Assembly: GCA_019244185.1 (NCBI GenBank)
Contig: JAFATB010000018.1
Coordinates: 124,001 to 188,000 of the forward strand
From: Acidobacteriota bacterium
GTDB taxonomy: Bacteria > Acidobacteriota > Thermoanaerobaculia > Gp7-AA8
DNA: 64,000 nucleotides
Reading direction: 5' to 3'
Under the pieces are notes generated by a model. The model saw nothing but the letters and a program-made list of their open reading frames with translations. It was not told where the DNA came from and made no database searches. This document shows, in pieces, positions 1 through 11,234 of the stretch. The translations under genes were made by a program, and so were the position numbers. The stretch's first letter is position 1. Every line of letters starts with the position of its first letter.

Positions 1-102
1 GAGGATCGCGATCTTCGTTCCGGCCGGCATCGACGGCGGGGCGTCGTTCCACACCGGGGTCGTGATCTGGATGGCGAACAGGAGCGCGAGCAGTGCGTGC
101 AT
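1..102 (-). CDS. Secreted protein, N-terminal fragment (possibly cupin-like)
   Basis: The first 34 codons of a minus-strand gene are visible and the rest lies beyond the window edge. Reading from the ATG at 102-100, the product begins with a short hydrophobic segment (HALLALLFAIQI) that looks like a signal peptide. A stretch ending in PAGTKIAIL follows, which resembles the opening of secreted cupin-type proteins. That resemblance is weak and the family cannot be settled from 34 residues. No Shine-Dalgarno sequence is obvious. The gene is transcribed in the same direction as the NamZ-like gene, whose stop lies about 40 bp upstream, so the two could share a transcript. Confidence 0.55.
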   Translation of the reverse strand, partial: MHALLALLFAIQITTPVWNDAPPSMPAGTKIAIL

Positions 103-142
103 GCGGCGATTGTAGGCCGCGTGCACGCACGATTCGCGTGCA

Positions 143-1339
143 CTATTCGCGATACAGCAGGAACTCGTCGCGCACGCGGGCGAACTCGTGCAGGCCGTCT
201 TCCCACTCGCGCACCCATGAGTCGATGTTGCCGCCGCTCTCGACCAGCTCGCGGTAGCGCGCGCTGCCGGCGAGGAGGTCGATGGCCAGGCGGTCGGACA
301 CGAACTCGTACGTCTCCGTCCGCCACTTGAATTCGTCGGGGTTCTCGTCGCGCGCGACCTTCACGCACCAGAGGCCCGTGCGGTACGGCTCGAAGAGGCT
401 GCGGTTGGTGACGTGCAGCTCCACGCCGCCGCACACTTTGCCGGCGTGCTTGTGGAACGTTGGGAGGAAGTAGTGCGGGCGGAAGCGGACGCCGGGGAGT
501 CCGAGGTGATTGAGGCGCTCGGCGAACTTGAACGCGTCCTTGATCCACGGTGCGCCGAAAAACTCAAACGGGTGCGTCGTGCCGCGGCCTTCGCTGAGGT
601 TCGTGCCTTCGACGAGGCACATGCCGGGATACACCGTCGCGGTGTAGACCGTCGGCATGTTCGGCGACGGGATCACCCAAGGCAGTCCCGTGTCGCCCCA
701 CCACATCGAACGGCTCCAGCCCTTCATCGGCACGACGGTCAGATTGCACTCGAGCTTGTGCACGTCGCGGTAGTAGCGCGCGAACCAGCGTGCCAGCTCG
801 CCCGCGGTCATGCCGTGGCGCGTCGGCAGCGGGAACATGCCGACGAAGCTCGAATACTTTTCCTCGCGGATGTTGCCCTCGAGGTGGATGCCGTCGATCG
901 GATTCGGACGATCGAGCACGATCACCTCGAGTCCGAGCGCGGCCGCCTCGCGCATGCAGAGCGCCATCGTGTAGATGAAGGTGTAGTAGCGCGAGCCGAT
1001 GTCCTGGAGGTCGATGACGAGCGCGTCGAGGTTGCGCAGCACCTCGCGGCGCGGCGCGAGGTCAGATTCGTTTTTTCCGTACAGTGAATAGACGGGGAGG
1101 CCGGTCAGCGGGTCGGTCGAGTGATCGACGTGCGCCATGTCCTGTGCCTCGCCCCAGATGCCGTGCTCGGGGCCGAAAAGCGCGGTGAGCTTCCAGCCGC
1201 GGCCCGCGTGCAGCAGCTTCACGGCATGCTGCAGGTCGTGCGTGACGGCGCTTTGATTCGAGACCAGGCCGATGCGCTTGCCTTGAATGCGCCGCGGTTC
1301 CTGATGGATGAGCACTTCGAGTCCGGGTAAGACGTTCAT
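143..1339 (-). CDS. namZ: NamZ-like exo-beta-N-acetylmuramidase (DUF1343)
   Basis: This is a DUF1343 family protein of 398 aa, the usual length. Characterised members (NamZ) release N-acetylmuramic acid from the non-reducing ends of peptidoglycan fragments. Family blocks are visible: GLVSNQSAVT near residues 24-33, LFGPEHGIWGE at 54-64, LQDIGSRYYT at 111-120 and LDRPNPIDG at 142-150. No signal peptide is visible (start MNVLPGLEVL), so it may act on muropeptides already brought into the cell, whereas some family members are exported. Its ATG overlaps the stop of the mogA/moaB-like gene (ATGA), so translation is probably coupled. The molybdopterin neighbour has no obvious functional link. The family call is secure; the exact substrate is inferred. 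Confidence 0.9.
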   Translation of the reverse strand: MNVLPGLEVLIHQEPRRIQGKRIGLVSNQSAVTHDLQHAVKLLHAGRGWKLTALFGPEHGIWGEAQDMAHVDHSTDPLTGLPVYSLYGKNESDLAPRREVLRNLDALVIDLQDIGSRYYTFIYTMALCMREAAALGLEVIVLDRPNPIDGIHLEGNIREEKYSSFVGMFPLPTRHGMTAGELARWFARYYRDVHKLECNLTVVPMKGWSRSMWWGDTGLPWVIPSPNMPTVYTATVYPGMCLVEGTNLSEGRGTTHPFEFFGAPWIKDAFKFAERLNHLGLPGVRFRPHYFLPTFHKHAGKVCGGVELHVTNRSLFEPYRTGLWCVKVARDENPDEFKWRTETYEFVSDRLAIDLLAGSARYRELVESGGNIDSWVREWEDGLHEFARVRDEFLLYRE

Positions 1340-1824
1340 GCGGGATGCTTCTCTACTTTCTCGCCGCCGAGGAGTTCCAGCGCGTGCGGAAGCAATTGCA
1401 GGACTGCTTCCAGATTCTCGACGGCGCCGCGCGGACTCCCCGGCAGATTGAGAACGAGCGCGTTCCCGCGGGTGGCCGCCTGCGCGCGCGAGAGCGCGGC
1501 CATCGGCGTTTTCTTCCGCGATTCCGCGCGCATCAGCTCGCCGAACCCCGGCACGAGGCGATCGCAGACGCGCATCGTCGCCTCGGGTGTCACGTCGCGG
1601 GCTGCGACGCCGGTGCCGCCGGTCGTGACGACGAGGCGGATGCCGCCGTCGATCGCGTCCGCGATCGCGCGCGCGATCGTCTCGATCTCGTCCGGCACAA
1701 TGACGACGTCCGCGACGTCGTAGCCGTTCGCCACGAGCAGCGCGCGCACCGCGGGGCCGGAGCGGTCCTCGCGCGCGCCGATCGACGCGGCGTCGCTGCA
1801 GGTGATGACCAGCGCGCGAATCAC
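1336..1824 (-). CDS. MogA/MoaB family molybdenum cofactor biosynthesis protein
   Basis: This small cytoplasmic protein of 162 aa belongs to the MogA/MoaB family, which adenylylates molybdopterin before molybdenum insertion. The molybdopterin-binding fold shows as VVTTGGTG at residues 65-72 and the family block LNLPGSPRGA at 125-134. Length and order match stand-alone MoaB/MogA rather than the larger MoeA. The start is GTG at 1824-1822, chosen because the reading frame opens directly into the first beta strand (ALVITCSD). The gene faces away from queA with about 39 bp between their starts, and it is coupled to the downstream muramidase by a 4-bp overlap. MogA and MoaB cannot be separated by eye. 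Confidence 0.9.
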   Translation of the reverse strand: MIRALVITCSDAASIGAREDRSGPAVRALLVANGYDVADVVIVPDEIETIARAIADAIDGGIRLVVTTGGTGVAARDVTPEATMRVCDRLVPGFGELMRAESRKKTPMAALSRAQAATRGNALVLNLPGSPRGAVENLEAVLQLLPHALELLGGEKVEKHPA

Positions 1825-1863
1825 GCGCGCATTCTACGGCGCGGCATTAAAGTAGCGCCGCCC

Positions 1864-2903
1864 ATGCAGCGCACCGACTTCGCGTACGAGCTGCCCGACT
1901 CGCTGATCGCGCAGGAGCCGCGCGAGCGCGGCCGCTCGCGCATGCTCGTGCTCACGCCCACGGACGGCGCGCCGCGCATCGAGCACGATTCCTTCGCCAG
2001 CTTCCCCGAACGACTCGGCGAACGCGACGTCCTCGTCATCAACGACACGCGCGTCATCCCCGCGCGGCTCTACGCACGGCCGAAGGGGCAGATGCAGAGG
2101 CCGATCGAGTTCCTGCTCACGCGCGAGCGCGAGCCGGGCACGTGGGAGACGTGGTGCCGTCCGGCGAAGCGCGTGAAGCCGGGCGACGTCGTCACGTTCT
2201 CCGACGCGCTGCACGCGGAGGTTCTCGAGAAAGGCGAAGGCATCGTCGTGATCCGCTTCGACGGCGATCTCGACGAGATCGAGCGCCTCGGCGTGCCGCC
2301 GCTGCCGCCGTACATCGCGCGCGAGTCGCCGCGCGCGTCCGACAAAGATGCATATCAAACGGTCTACGCCGCGGCGCGCGGGGCGATCGCCGCGCCGACC
2401 GCGGGCCTGCACTTCACGCGGGAGATCCTCGACGCCATCGCCGCACGCGGCATCGACATCGTGCGCGTGACGCTGCACGTCGGCATCGGCACCTTCAAAC
2501 CGGTGAAGGTCGACCGCATCGACGAGCATCAGATGGACAGCGAGCGTTACGAGATCAGCGCGGACGCCGCGGCGCGACTCAACGTGGCGCTCGACGAACG
2601 GCGGCCGATCGTCGCCGTCGGCACGACCAGCGTGCGCACGCTCGAGAGCGCGATCCGCGCGGGCGACGGCCGCTTCGTCGCCGGCGCGGCCGAGACGTCG
2701 ATCTTCATCACGCCCGGCTTCGCGTTCCAGGCCGTCGACCGCCTGGTCACGAACTTTCATCTGCCGGAGTCGACGCTGCTGATGCTCGTCTCCGCGTTTG
2801 CCGGAATGGATACGATTCGCGCCGCGTACGCCGAGGCGATTCGGGAGAGGTACTTCTTCTACAGCTACGGCGACTGCATGTTCATCAGGAATCGAGGGGA
2901 TCG

Positions 2904-2907
<4 letters not shown>
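1864..2907 (+). CDS. queA: S-adenosylmethionine:tRNA ribosyltransferase-isomerase QueA
   Basis: QueA transfers and rearranges the ribosyl group of S-adenosylmethionine onto 7-aminomethyl-7-deazaguanine in tRNA, giving epoxyqueuosine. The 347-aa product has the standard family length and landmarks: the start MQRTDFAYELPDSLIAQEP, VINDTRVIPARL near residues 58-69, TAGLHFT in the middle and FHLPESTLLMLVSAFAG near the C-terminus. The ATG at 1864 is preferred over the much longer open frame upstream because it begins exactly at the conserved N-terminus. The frame upstream is antisense to mogA/moaB. The stop overlaps the start of the amidohydrolase gene (ATGA). No other queuosine genes are in the window. 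Confidence 0.97.
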
Positions 2908-6344
<3,437 letters not shown>

Positions 6345-6365
6345 GGAGCGGCGGAGAGCCGCGTC

Positions 6366-7397
6366 TCAGGCTCGCTCGAGCAATCGCACGAGCCGGAGGA
6401 AGTTCGTCACGGTCTTCGCAGCGTCGAACGCCGGTCGTTGGGAGTACGTGAGGAATGCGTTGATCTCTTCGGCGACGGGGTGCTGCAGGGGCTCCGGGAG
6501 CGCGCCCACGGCGACCGTGTTCCCGGTGACGCGCAGGCCGATCGCCGTGAGGTCGGCGACGAGTGCTGCGCGACGAGCAACTGCGGTGGCCGCGAGCGTG
6601 CCACAACACCGGAGGTTGCTGACCGCCAATTCGCTCAATGGCTGCGCGCTCAGGGAGAAGGGGTCGGCGTAGGAGTTGATGTCGCTTGCCGACATGCCGA
6701 TCGCCATCAGAAAATTTCGAAGAACGCGCGGCAATGCGCGCTCGGGCGGCTCCGCCCCCGCCAGCTCGACGTAGACCGCCGCCGGAGCCTCGGCCGCAGC
6801 CGCTCCGCCTGGGCCTGCGCCATGCGCTGGCCCGCGCGGGGCAGAGCTGAAGCAACTGGTGATTGCCTTCCACAGCCAGCCGCAGAGTGGCTGTACAGGT
6901 TCGGCGGATCCACGCGCCACGTGCGGCCGGATCGCCGGCGCATGCATGGACCATCTCTGCGCCATCCGCTCCGCTTCGGCTTCGAGCATCTGATCCTGAA
7001 CGATCGCCGTCCCGGATCCGAATGGGTTGCGTACGCGTCCGGTGCGTTGCTGCACGACGTGCGCGAGCTCGTGCACGAGGATCTGTGGGCCGCGCGACGC
7101 GAATGCATGCGAACCGTGCGAAGTCACATGAATCTGCGATCCCTGCGTGAACGCAATCGCGCCCATGGCGGCCGCTTGGGGACACGCATGGACGCGGACG
7201 TCGCTGAAGCCGGCGCCGAAGAACGACTCCATGGCCTGGCGCACAGTGCCGGGCAGGAACATGCCGGCGCCGCAGTGATGAACGAAGTTCCCACCGAGCT
7301 TCGTGGCCGTGCCGTTCTGCAGGCGCTGAATGGTGGCGTTGTGTTGCTGCCGCAGCCCATGAGGGAAGAACCCCTGAAGCACCGTTCCGGCCTGCAT
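6366..7397 (-). CDS. DUF4157 (HELAH metallopeptidase-like) protein, paralogue 1
   Basis: This 343-aa protein carries a DUF4157 domain at about residues 45-150. HELAHVVQQ at 109-117 gives a gluzincin-type HExxH site, and a downstream Glu-rich LEAEAER at 138-144 could supply the third ligand. The domain is known from proteins linked to extracellular contractile injection systems and other secreted toxins. No injection-system genes are in this window. The N-terminus has no signal peptide but carries VLQGFFPHG (6-14), closely matched in the second DUF4157 protein at 20.8-22.6 kb. The C-terminal half (about 155-343) is unrecognised, with Ala/Pro-rich stretches and a possible effector role. No Shine-Dalgarno is visible; a TATACT box eight bases upstream (7409-7404, minus strand) suggests a leaderless transcript. 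Confidence 0.85.
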   Translation of the reverse strand: MQAGTVLQGFFPHGLRQQHNATIQRLQNGTATKLGGNFVHHCGAGMFLPGTVRQAMESFFGAGFSDVRVHACPQAAAMGAIAFTQGSQIHVTSHGSHAFASRGPQILVHELAHVVQQRTGRVRNPFGSGTAIVQDQMLEAEAERMAQRWSMHAPAIRPHVARGSAEPVQPLCGWLWKAITSCFSSAPRGPAHGAGPGGAAAAEAPAAVYVELAGAEPPERALPRVLRNFLMAIGMSASDINSYADPFSLSAQPLSELAVSNLRCCGTLAATAVARRAALVADLTAIGLRVTGNTVAVGALPEPLQHPVAEEINAFLTYSQRPAFDAAKTVTNFLRLVRLLERA

Positions 7398-7458
7398 GAA
7401 AAAAGTATAGGAGCATGGGCCGGCGAACGCGAATTCGCGACATCCGGCACCGTCGCGC

Positions 7459-7776
7459 TTACCAGTACGTGGTCGTCACGGTGCAGTCGCCCGTGACGAC
7501 CGCCTGACACGCCATCCGCTCGCCGGCGGCAAATCGGTTCGCGGCGCCGAAGCGTAGCTCGATCGACGTCGGGGCGCTGAGCGCCTCGCTGCCTTCGACG
7601 ACGCGCACTTTGCAGCGCGTGCAGACGCCGACGCCGCCGCAGGAGTTGCCGAGGGGGGCGCCGGCGCGGCGGGCGACGTCGAGGACGGATTCGTTCGCGA
7701 GGGCAGCTGCGGTGATGCCGAGGGGCGCGAACGTCACGAGTCTTGACGGGCTGTTCACCGCGAATTCATCGGACAA
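7459..7776 (-). CDS. 2Fe-2S ferredoxin
   Basis: This small electron carrier of up to 105 aa has the cluster-binding pattern Cys-x5-Cys-x2-Cys in SCGGVGVCTRC, followed by a distal Cys in RMACQAV. That is the standard arrangement for one [2Fe-2S] cluster. The start is uncertain. The longest frame opens with TTG at 7776, and in-frame GTG codons at 7758 and 7737 are alternatives, the latter giving the more ferredoxin-like opening VTFAPLG. None has a clear ribosome binding site. The gene is divergent from the small orphan gene that begins 38 bp away. No reductase or oxygenase partner is adjacent, so its redox partner is unknown. Confidence 0.9.
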   Translation of the reverse strand: MSDEFAVNSPSRLVTFAPLGITAAALANESVLDVARRAGAPLGNSCGGVGVCTRCKVRVVEGSEALSAPTSIELRFGAANRFAAGERMACQAVVTGDCTVTTTYW

Positions 7777-7813
7777 AAGAAAACTTTCGACCGTTTCCGA
7801 CGTCTATTACAGC

Positions 7814-8155
7814 ATGAACACCCAGACACTGAACCAGACGGACAGCATCGACGAAACGCGCATTGCCGAAGCGATCGTGAGCGTGCTTCCCGACGGGGTC
7901 GTGCGCGAGCTGTCGGGCGAGCGCCGCTCGATCCGCTTCGCCGTGCGCGCGGCGGGTCTCAAGCTGCGGACGATCGTGCTGAGCCGCGCCTCGCTGCGCA
8001 AGCTCATCGCCGATCCCGCGCGCGACGTGAAGATCGAGTACCTGCAGCGCGACCTCGCCGCGACGGCCGTGCGTCGCTGCGAATACCGCTACCCGCGCGT
8101 GACGCGCGTCCCGGCCTTTCAGGCGGCGGCGCGGCCGTTCGCCTTCGCTGGCTGA
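7814..8155 (+). CDS. Conserved-looking small protein of unknown function
   Basis: I do not recognise this 113-aa protein. It has no signal peptide or membrane segment. The middle (about residues 40-95) is rich in Arg and alternates hydrophobic and basic residues (RFAVRAAGLKLRTIVLSRASLRKL), as in a small nucleic-acid-binding or regulatory fold, but this is only an impression. The ATG at 7814 is chosen because the longer upstream frame runs antisense through the ferredoxin gene. There is no clear ribosome binding site. It stands alone between the divergent ferredoxin gene and the lrp-like gene. Coding character is supported by codon-position GC bias like its neighbours, not by homology. Confidence 0.6.
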   Translation: MNTQTLNQTDSIDETRIAEAIVSVLPDGVVRELSGERRSIRFAVRAAGLKLRTIVLSRASLRKLIADPARDVKIEYLQRDLAATAVRRCEYRYPRVTRVPAFQAAARPFAFAG

Positions 8156-8174
8156 CGATTCGACGGTCGGCCTC

Positions 8175-8203
8175 TTGCTTTTCCGTCGATTCGACGCCAT
8201 ATT
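8175..8203 (+). promoter_or_regulatory. Candidate sigma-70-type promoter of the lrp-like gene
   Basis: TTGCTT (8175-8180) and CATATT (8198-8203) are separated by exactly 17 bp. They sit immediately ahead of the lrp-like ATG at 8210, so the transcript would be almost leaderless. The -10 box lies in a short AT-rich patch that stands out in this high-GC sequence and overlaps the dyad described separately. Confidence 0.45.
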
Positions 8204-8213
8204 GCGAATATGG
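8197..8213. promoter_or_regulatory. Perfect 17-bp dyad over the lrp start codon, candidate operator
   Basis: CCATATT-GCG-AATATGG is a perfect inverted repeat (7-bp arms, 3-bp centre). It overlaps the candidate -10 box and includes the start codon of the lrp-like gene. Lrp/AsnC regulators commonly bind AT-rich dyads in their own promoters, so autoregulation is the simplest reading. This is inference from position and symmetry. Confidence 0.55.
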
Positions 8214-8704
8214 CTGTCGAGTTGGATGAGCTGGACCTTCGCATCGTCAACCTGCTTCTCCGCGACGCGCGCACTCCCGCCGCGCAGATCGCCGAGCAGA
8301 TCGGCCTCTCCCGCCCTGCCGTCGCCGACCGTCTCGACAAGCTCGAACGGCAGGGCGTGATCCGCGGCACGACCGCGGTCGTCGATCCCGTGGCGCTGGG
8401 ACGCACGATCACCGCGTTCATCTCCGCGCGCGCGACGACGCTCGGCACCGCCGCGTGGAAGAAGTTCCGCGAAGTCATGCAGCGCGACGAGGTGCTCGAA
8501 GTGCACACCGTCGCCGGCGACGACTGCTATCTGATGAAGGTCCGCGCGGAGTCGATCGGCGCGCTGAACACGCTCGTGCAGCAGCTCACGACCCCGCCGC
8601 TCTCGCTCTCCACGCGCACGACCATTGTGATGGAAACGCATTGCGAGAAGGTCGGCGGCATCAACCTCGGCGGCGCCACGGCGGCGAAGGAGGCCACCCG
8701 ATGA
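8210..8704 (+). CDS. Lrp/AsnC family transcriptional regulator
   Basis: This one-component regulator of 164 aa has an N-terminal winged helix-turn-helix (about residues 3-60, with LDELDLRIVNLLLRDAR and SRPAVADRLDKLERQGVI) and a C-terminal RAM ligand-binding domain (about 65-145). Members bind amino acids and form octamers or dimers on DNA. The gene overlaps the start of the EamA transporter gene by 4 bp (ATGA), so the pair is very probably an operon in which the regulator senses the exporter's substrate. A perfect dyad covers its own start codon. The extra C-terminal tail after residue 150 is Ala/Gly-rich and unremarkable. Confidence 0.95.
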   Translation: MAVELDELDLRIVNLLLRDARTPAAQIAEQIGLSRPAVADRLDKLERQGVIRGTTAVVDPVALGRTITAFISARATTLGTAAWKKFREVMQRDEVLEVHTVAGDDCYLMKVRAESIGALNTLVQQLTTPPLSLSTRTTIVMETHCEKVGGINLGGATAAKEATR

Positions 8705-9639
8705 ACCACGGACGCGGACTCGCTTACGCGGCCTTCGCCACGGTCTGCATCGTCTGGGGCACGACGTATCTCGCCATCCGCATCGGCCTCGAGACGATTC
8801 CGCCGCTGCTGCTCACCGGCTTCCGTTACACCGCGGCCGGATTGCTGCTGTTCACGATCGCGCTCGTGCGGCGCACGCCGATCCCGCGCGACCGGCGGAC
8901 GCTCGTCAACCTCGCCGTGTGCGGCTTCCTCATGGTCGGTCTGGGCAACCTCGCGGTGGTGTGGTCCGAGCAGTGGGTGCCGAGCGGACTCGCGGCGCTC
9001 CTCGTCGCCACGGCGCCGTTCTGGATGGCCATCATCGAGATGTTCCGCCGCGACGGCGAACGTCTCAACACGCGCGGCGTGATCGGCACGCTCATCGGCT
9101 TCGGCGGCGTGGCGCTGCTCGTCACTCCGAAAGGCTCCGGCGGTGCGTGGAGCACGGCGTTCCTCGTCGGCGCGCTCGTGATCCAGGTCGGCTCGCTCGG
9201 CTGGCAGCTCGGCTCGTTCCAGAGCAAGTACCACCTCAAGCACGTGCCGCTGCTCGCCTCCGCCGCGCTGCAGATGCTCTTCGGCGGCGTCATCGTGACG
9301 ATCGTCGGATTCGCGATCGGCGAATGGCCGCAGTTCGTCCTCACCCCGCGCACGTTCGCCGCGCTCGCGTACCTCACGCTCGTCGGCTCCGTCATCGCGT
9401 ACAGCGCGTACGTCTACGCGCTCGCGCACATGCGCACCACGCACACCTCGCTCTACGCGTACGTCAACCCCGTCGTGGCCGTCTTCCTCGGCTGGCTGAT
9501 TCTCCACGAGCCGCTGACGTGGCTGTCGATCGCCGCGATGGTGGTGATCCTCGCCGGCGTCGCGCTCGTGCAGTCGTCGTCGTGGACGCGCGCGCCGCGC
9601 GTCGCGGCGGCGGTGGAGACGGAGCAGCGTGCGGCGTAG
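8701..9639 (+). CDS. EamA/DMT family transporter
   Basis: This inner-membrane protein of 312 aa has about ten hydrophobic segments arranged as two EamA repeats (about residues 5-140 and 155-295). The first repeat opens with the characteristic FATVCIVWGTTYLAIRIGLE; the second ends with NPVVAVFLGWLILHEPLT, a strong family hallmark. Related members export amino acids and metabolites. Coupling to an Lrp-type regulator favours an amino-acid or amino-acid-like substrate, which is inference. The ATG at 8701 overlaps the regulator's stop. A perfect palindrome lies 14 bp after the stop codon. Confidence 0.95.
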   Translation: MNHGRGLAYAAFATVCIVWGTTYLAIRIGLETIPPLLLTGFRYTAAGLLLFTIALVRRTPIPRDRRTLVNLAVCGFLMVGLGNLAVVWSEQWVPSGLAALLVATAPFWMAIIEMFRRDGERLNTRGVIGTLIGFGGVALLVTPKGSGGAWSTAFLVGALVIQVGSLGWQLGSFQSKYHLKHVPLLASAALQMLFGGVIVTIVGFAIGEWPQFVLTPRTFAALAYLTLVGSVIAYSAYVYALAHMRTTHTSLYAYVNPVVAVFLGWLILHEPLTWLSIAAMVVILAGVALVQSSSWTRAPRVAAAVETEQRAA

Positions 9640-9652
9640 CGGAGCGACGCCA

Positions 9653-9668
9653 CGGGCGACGTCGCCCG
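9653..9668. repeat. Perfect 16-bp palindrome between eamA-like gene and solute-binding gene
   Basis: CGGGCGACGTCGCCCG is its own reverse complement. It lies between the EamA stop and the solute-binding-protein start, about 50 bp before that start. It could form a hairpin at the end of the transporter transcript, though no T-tract follows, or it could be a protein-binding site. Confidence 0.4.
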
Positions 9669-9719
9669 CCGCGCGTCTCGAAAGACGTCGTGCACAACAT
9701 CGTTAGGTAGACTGCGCAC

Positions 9720-11177
9720 ATGACCTCCACCGCGATCCCCGCCCCTGCCACGACAGACAAGAACCGCACGCTGCGCGTCGGCGTCCTCGCCGGAGTCGGA
9801 ACGCTCGATCCGCGCGAGCTGGGGGACACGATCACCGGGCTCGTGCTCGGCCAGATTTTCGAGACGGCGTACCGCGTCACGCCGGCCGGCACCATCGAGC
9901 CGCATCTCTTCGCCGAGCTGCTTCGCGAAGACCGTGCAGGGTCAGAGCCTGTCTATTCAGCGGCCGTGCGCGAGGGGATCGTCTTCTCCGACGGGACTCC
10001 GCTCACCGCGCAGCTCGCCGCCGCGTCACTGGCGAAGGCAGGCGCTCTTCGCGGCCGCGCCACGGTCTCGGTCCGCGACGGCCGGGTGCAATTCGCGATG
10101 ACCGGTCCGAGCCCGCGATTCGAAAACGTCCTGACGCAGTGGAACTGCGGAATCGTCCTCGAGAAGGGCGGCACGCTGTACGGCACGGGTCCGTATCGCT
10201 TTCCGGCGGCGGTGTCGATGTATGCGCTGCGCGACGCGCGTGAGATGCGCCTGGTGCGCAATCCGAGCTATCACGGGAAGGCGAATGCGGATGAACTGAT
10301 CTTCGCCATTTATCCGCCGGACGCGGACGGCACGCCGGCGGCACTCATTGCCGCCGCGAAACAGGGGCAGTTCGACGTGACGCTTCACCTCGCCGCCCAC
10401 GATCTCATCCGCCACGCCATCTCCGGCTATCAGCCGATGATGCAGCCCGGCAACTCCACCGGGTTCATCTTCCTCAATTGCGAAAAGCCTATGTTCCGCG
10501 ACGCGTCGCTGCGCCGAGCATTTCGCGACGCGGTCGACCCGGTACCGATCGCGGAGATCAATTACGAGAAGAATCACTTCGCGTTTCTCGCGCGCGACAT
10601 CATCCCGCTCGTCATGGCCAAACCGGCCGGCATTACTCCGACACGCGACCGCGAGCTGTTGCGCAACCATCCGGCCAAGCCGGCGCGCATTCAGGCCGTG
10701 ATGCCATGGACGCCTCGACCCTACCTCCCGAAACCGCTCGCCTCGGCGCAGGAGATCGTCCGTCAGCTCGCCGGCTATGGCATCGACCTGCAATTGAAGC
10801 GGCCGCGGAACAGCGAAGAGACGTTTCACATCCTGGCGAACGGCGACTACGACATCGGCATCGGCGGCTGGGTTGCGGACAATCCCGATCCGACCGAGTT
10901 CTACGAATCGCTGCTGTCGTCGGCGCAGGTCTCGCGCAATGGCCAGTACCTTTCGAACCTGGCGCGCTGGAGCGACCCGGCGACGGACGCCGCGCTGGCC
11001 GCACTGCGCGTGAACCCGTCTGCCGCAAACCGCAAAGTGGTCACCGATCTCATCGAATCGCAAGCGATGATGGTGCCGCTGATCTACGGCGCATCCACCG
11101 CCATTCGCGCGCGCAAAGTGCGTGATTTTCACATCACGCCTTCGGGACACGTCTCGTTTGCGGACGTCGTGTTCTGA
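9720..11177 (+). CDS. Family 5 (peptide/nickel-type) solute-binding protein without signal peptide
   Basis: This 485-aa protein has the fold of family 5 extracellular solute-binding proteins. Recognisable pieces are TLRVGVLAGVGTLDPRE near the start, VYSAAVREGIVFSDGTPLTA in the first lobe, GTGPYRF, and GGWVADNPDPTEFYESLLSS in the second lobe. Such proteins normally capture peptides in the periplasm for an ABC importer. Here the N-terminus (MTSTAIPAPATTDKN) has no hydrophobic segment, and an in-frame TAG at 9708-9710 excludes a longer start, so it should stay in the cytoplasm. No ABC permease or ATPase is adjacent. A cytoplasmic ligand-sensing role, as for the binding-protein-like domain of SgrR, is one possibility. 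Confidence 0.85.
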   Translation: MTSTAIPAPATTDKNRTLRVGVLAGVGTLDPRELGDTITGLVLGQIFETAYRVTPAGTIEPHLFAELLREDRAGSEPVYSAAVREGIVFSDGTPLTAQLAAASLAKAGALRGRATVSVRDGRVQFAMTGPSPRFENVLTQWNCGIVLEKGGTLYGTGPYRFPAAVSMYALRDAREMRLVRNPSYHGKANADELIFAIYPPDADGTPAALIAAAKQGQFDVTLHLAAHDLIRHAISGYQPMMQPGNSTGFIFLNCEKPMFRDASLRRAFRDAVDPVPIAEINYEKNHFAFLARDIIPLVMAKPAGITPTRDRELLRNHPAKPARIQAVMPWTPRPYLPKPLASAQEIVRQLAGYGIDLQLKRPRNSEETFHILANGDYDIGIGGWVADNPDPTEFYESLLSSAQVSRNGQYLSNLARWSDPATDAALAALRVNPSAANRKVVTDLIESQAMMVPLIYGASTAIRARKVRDFHITPSGHVSFADVVF

Positions 11178-11185
11178 GGGGATGT

Positions 11186-11201
11186 CGCCGGTGAACCGGC
11201 G
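11186..11201. terminator. Hairpin between convergent genes
   Basis: CGCCGGT-GA-ACCGGCG forms a 7-bp stem just after the solute-binding-protein stop, between that gene and the convergent histidine kinase. The loop is very tight (2 nt) and there is no T-tract, so intrinsic termination is doubtful. Confidence 0.25.
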
Positions 11202-11234
11202 CAAGGACGCGGGTCGCCTGTGGCGAGCGCCGTC

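Noticed and set aside
6366..7397. DUF4157 protein as evidence of a complete contractile injection system in this window
   Set aside because: No tail sheath, tube, baseplate or AAA ATPase genes of such a system are present here; only the possible cargo-type protein is seen.
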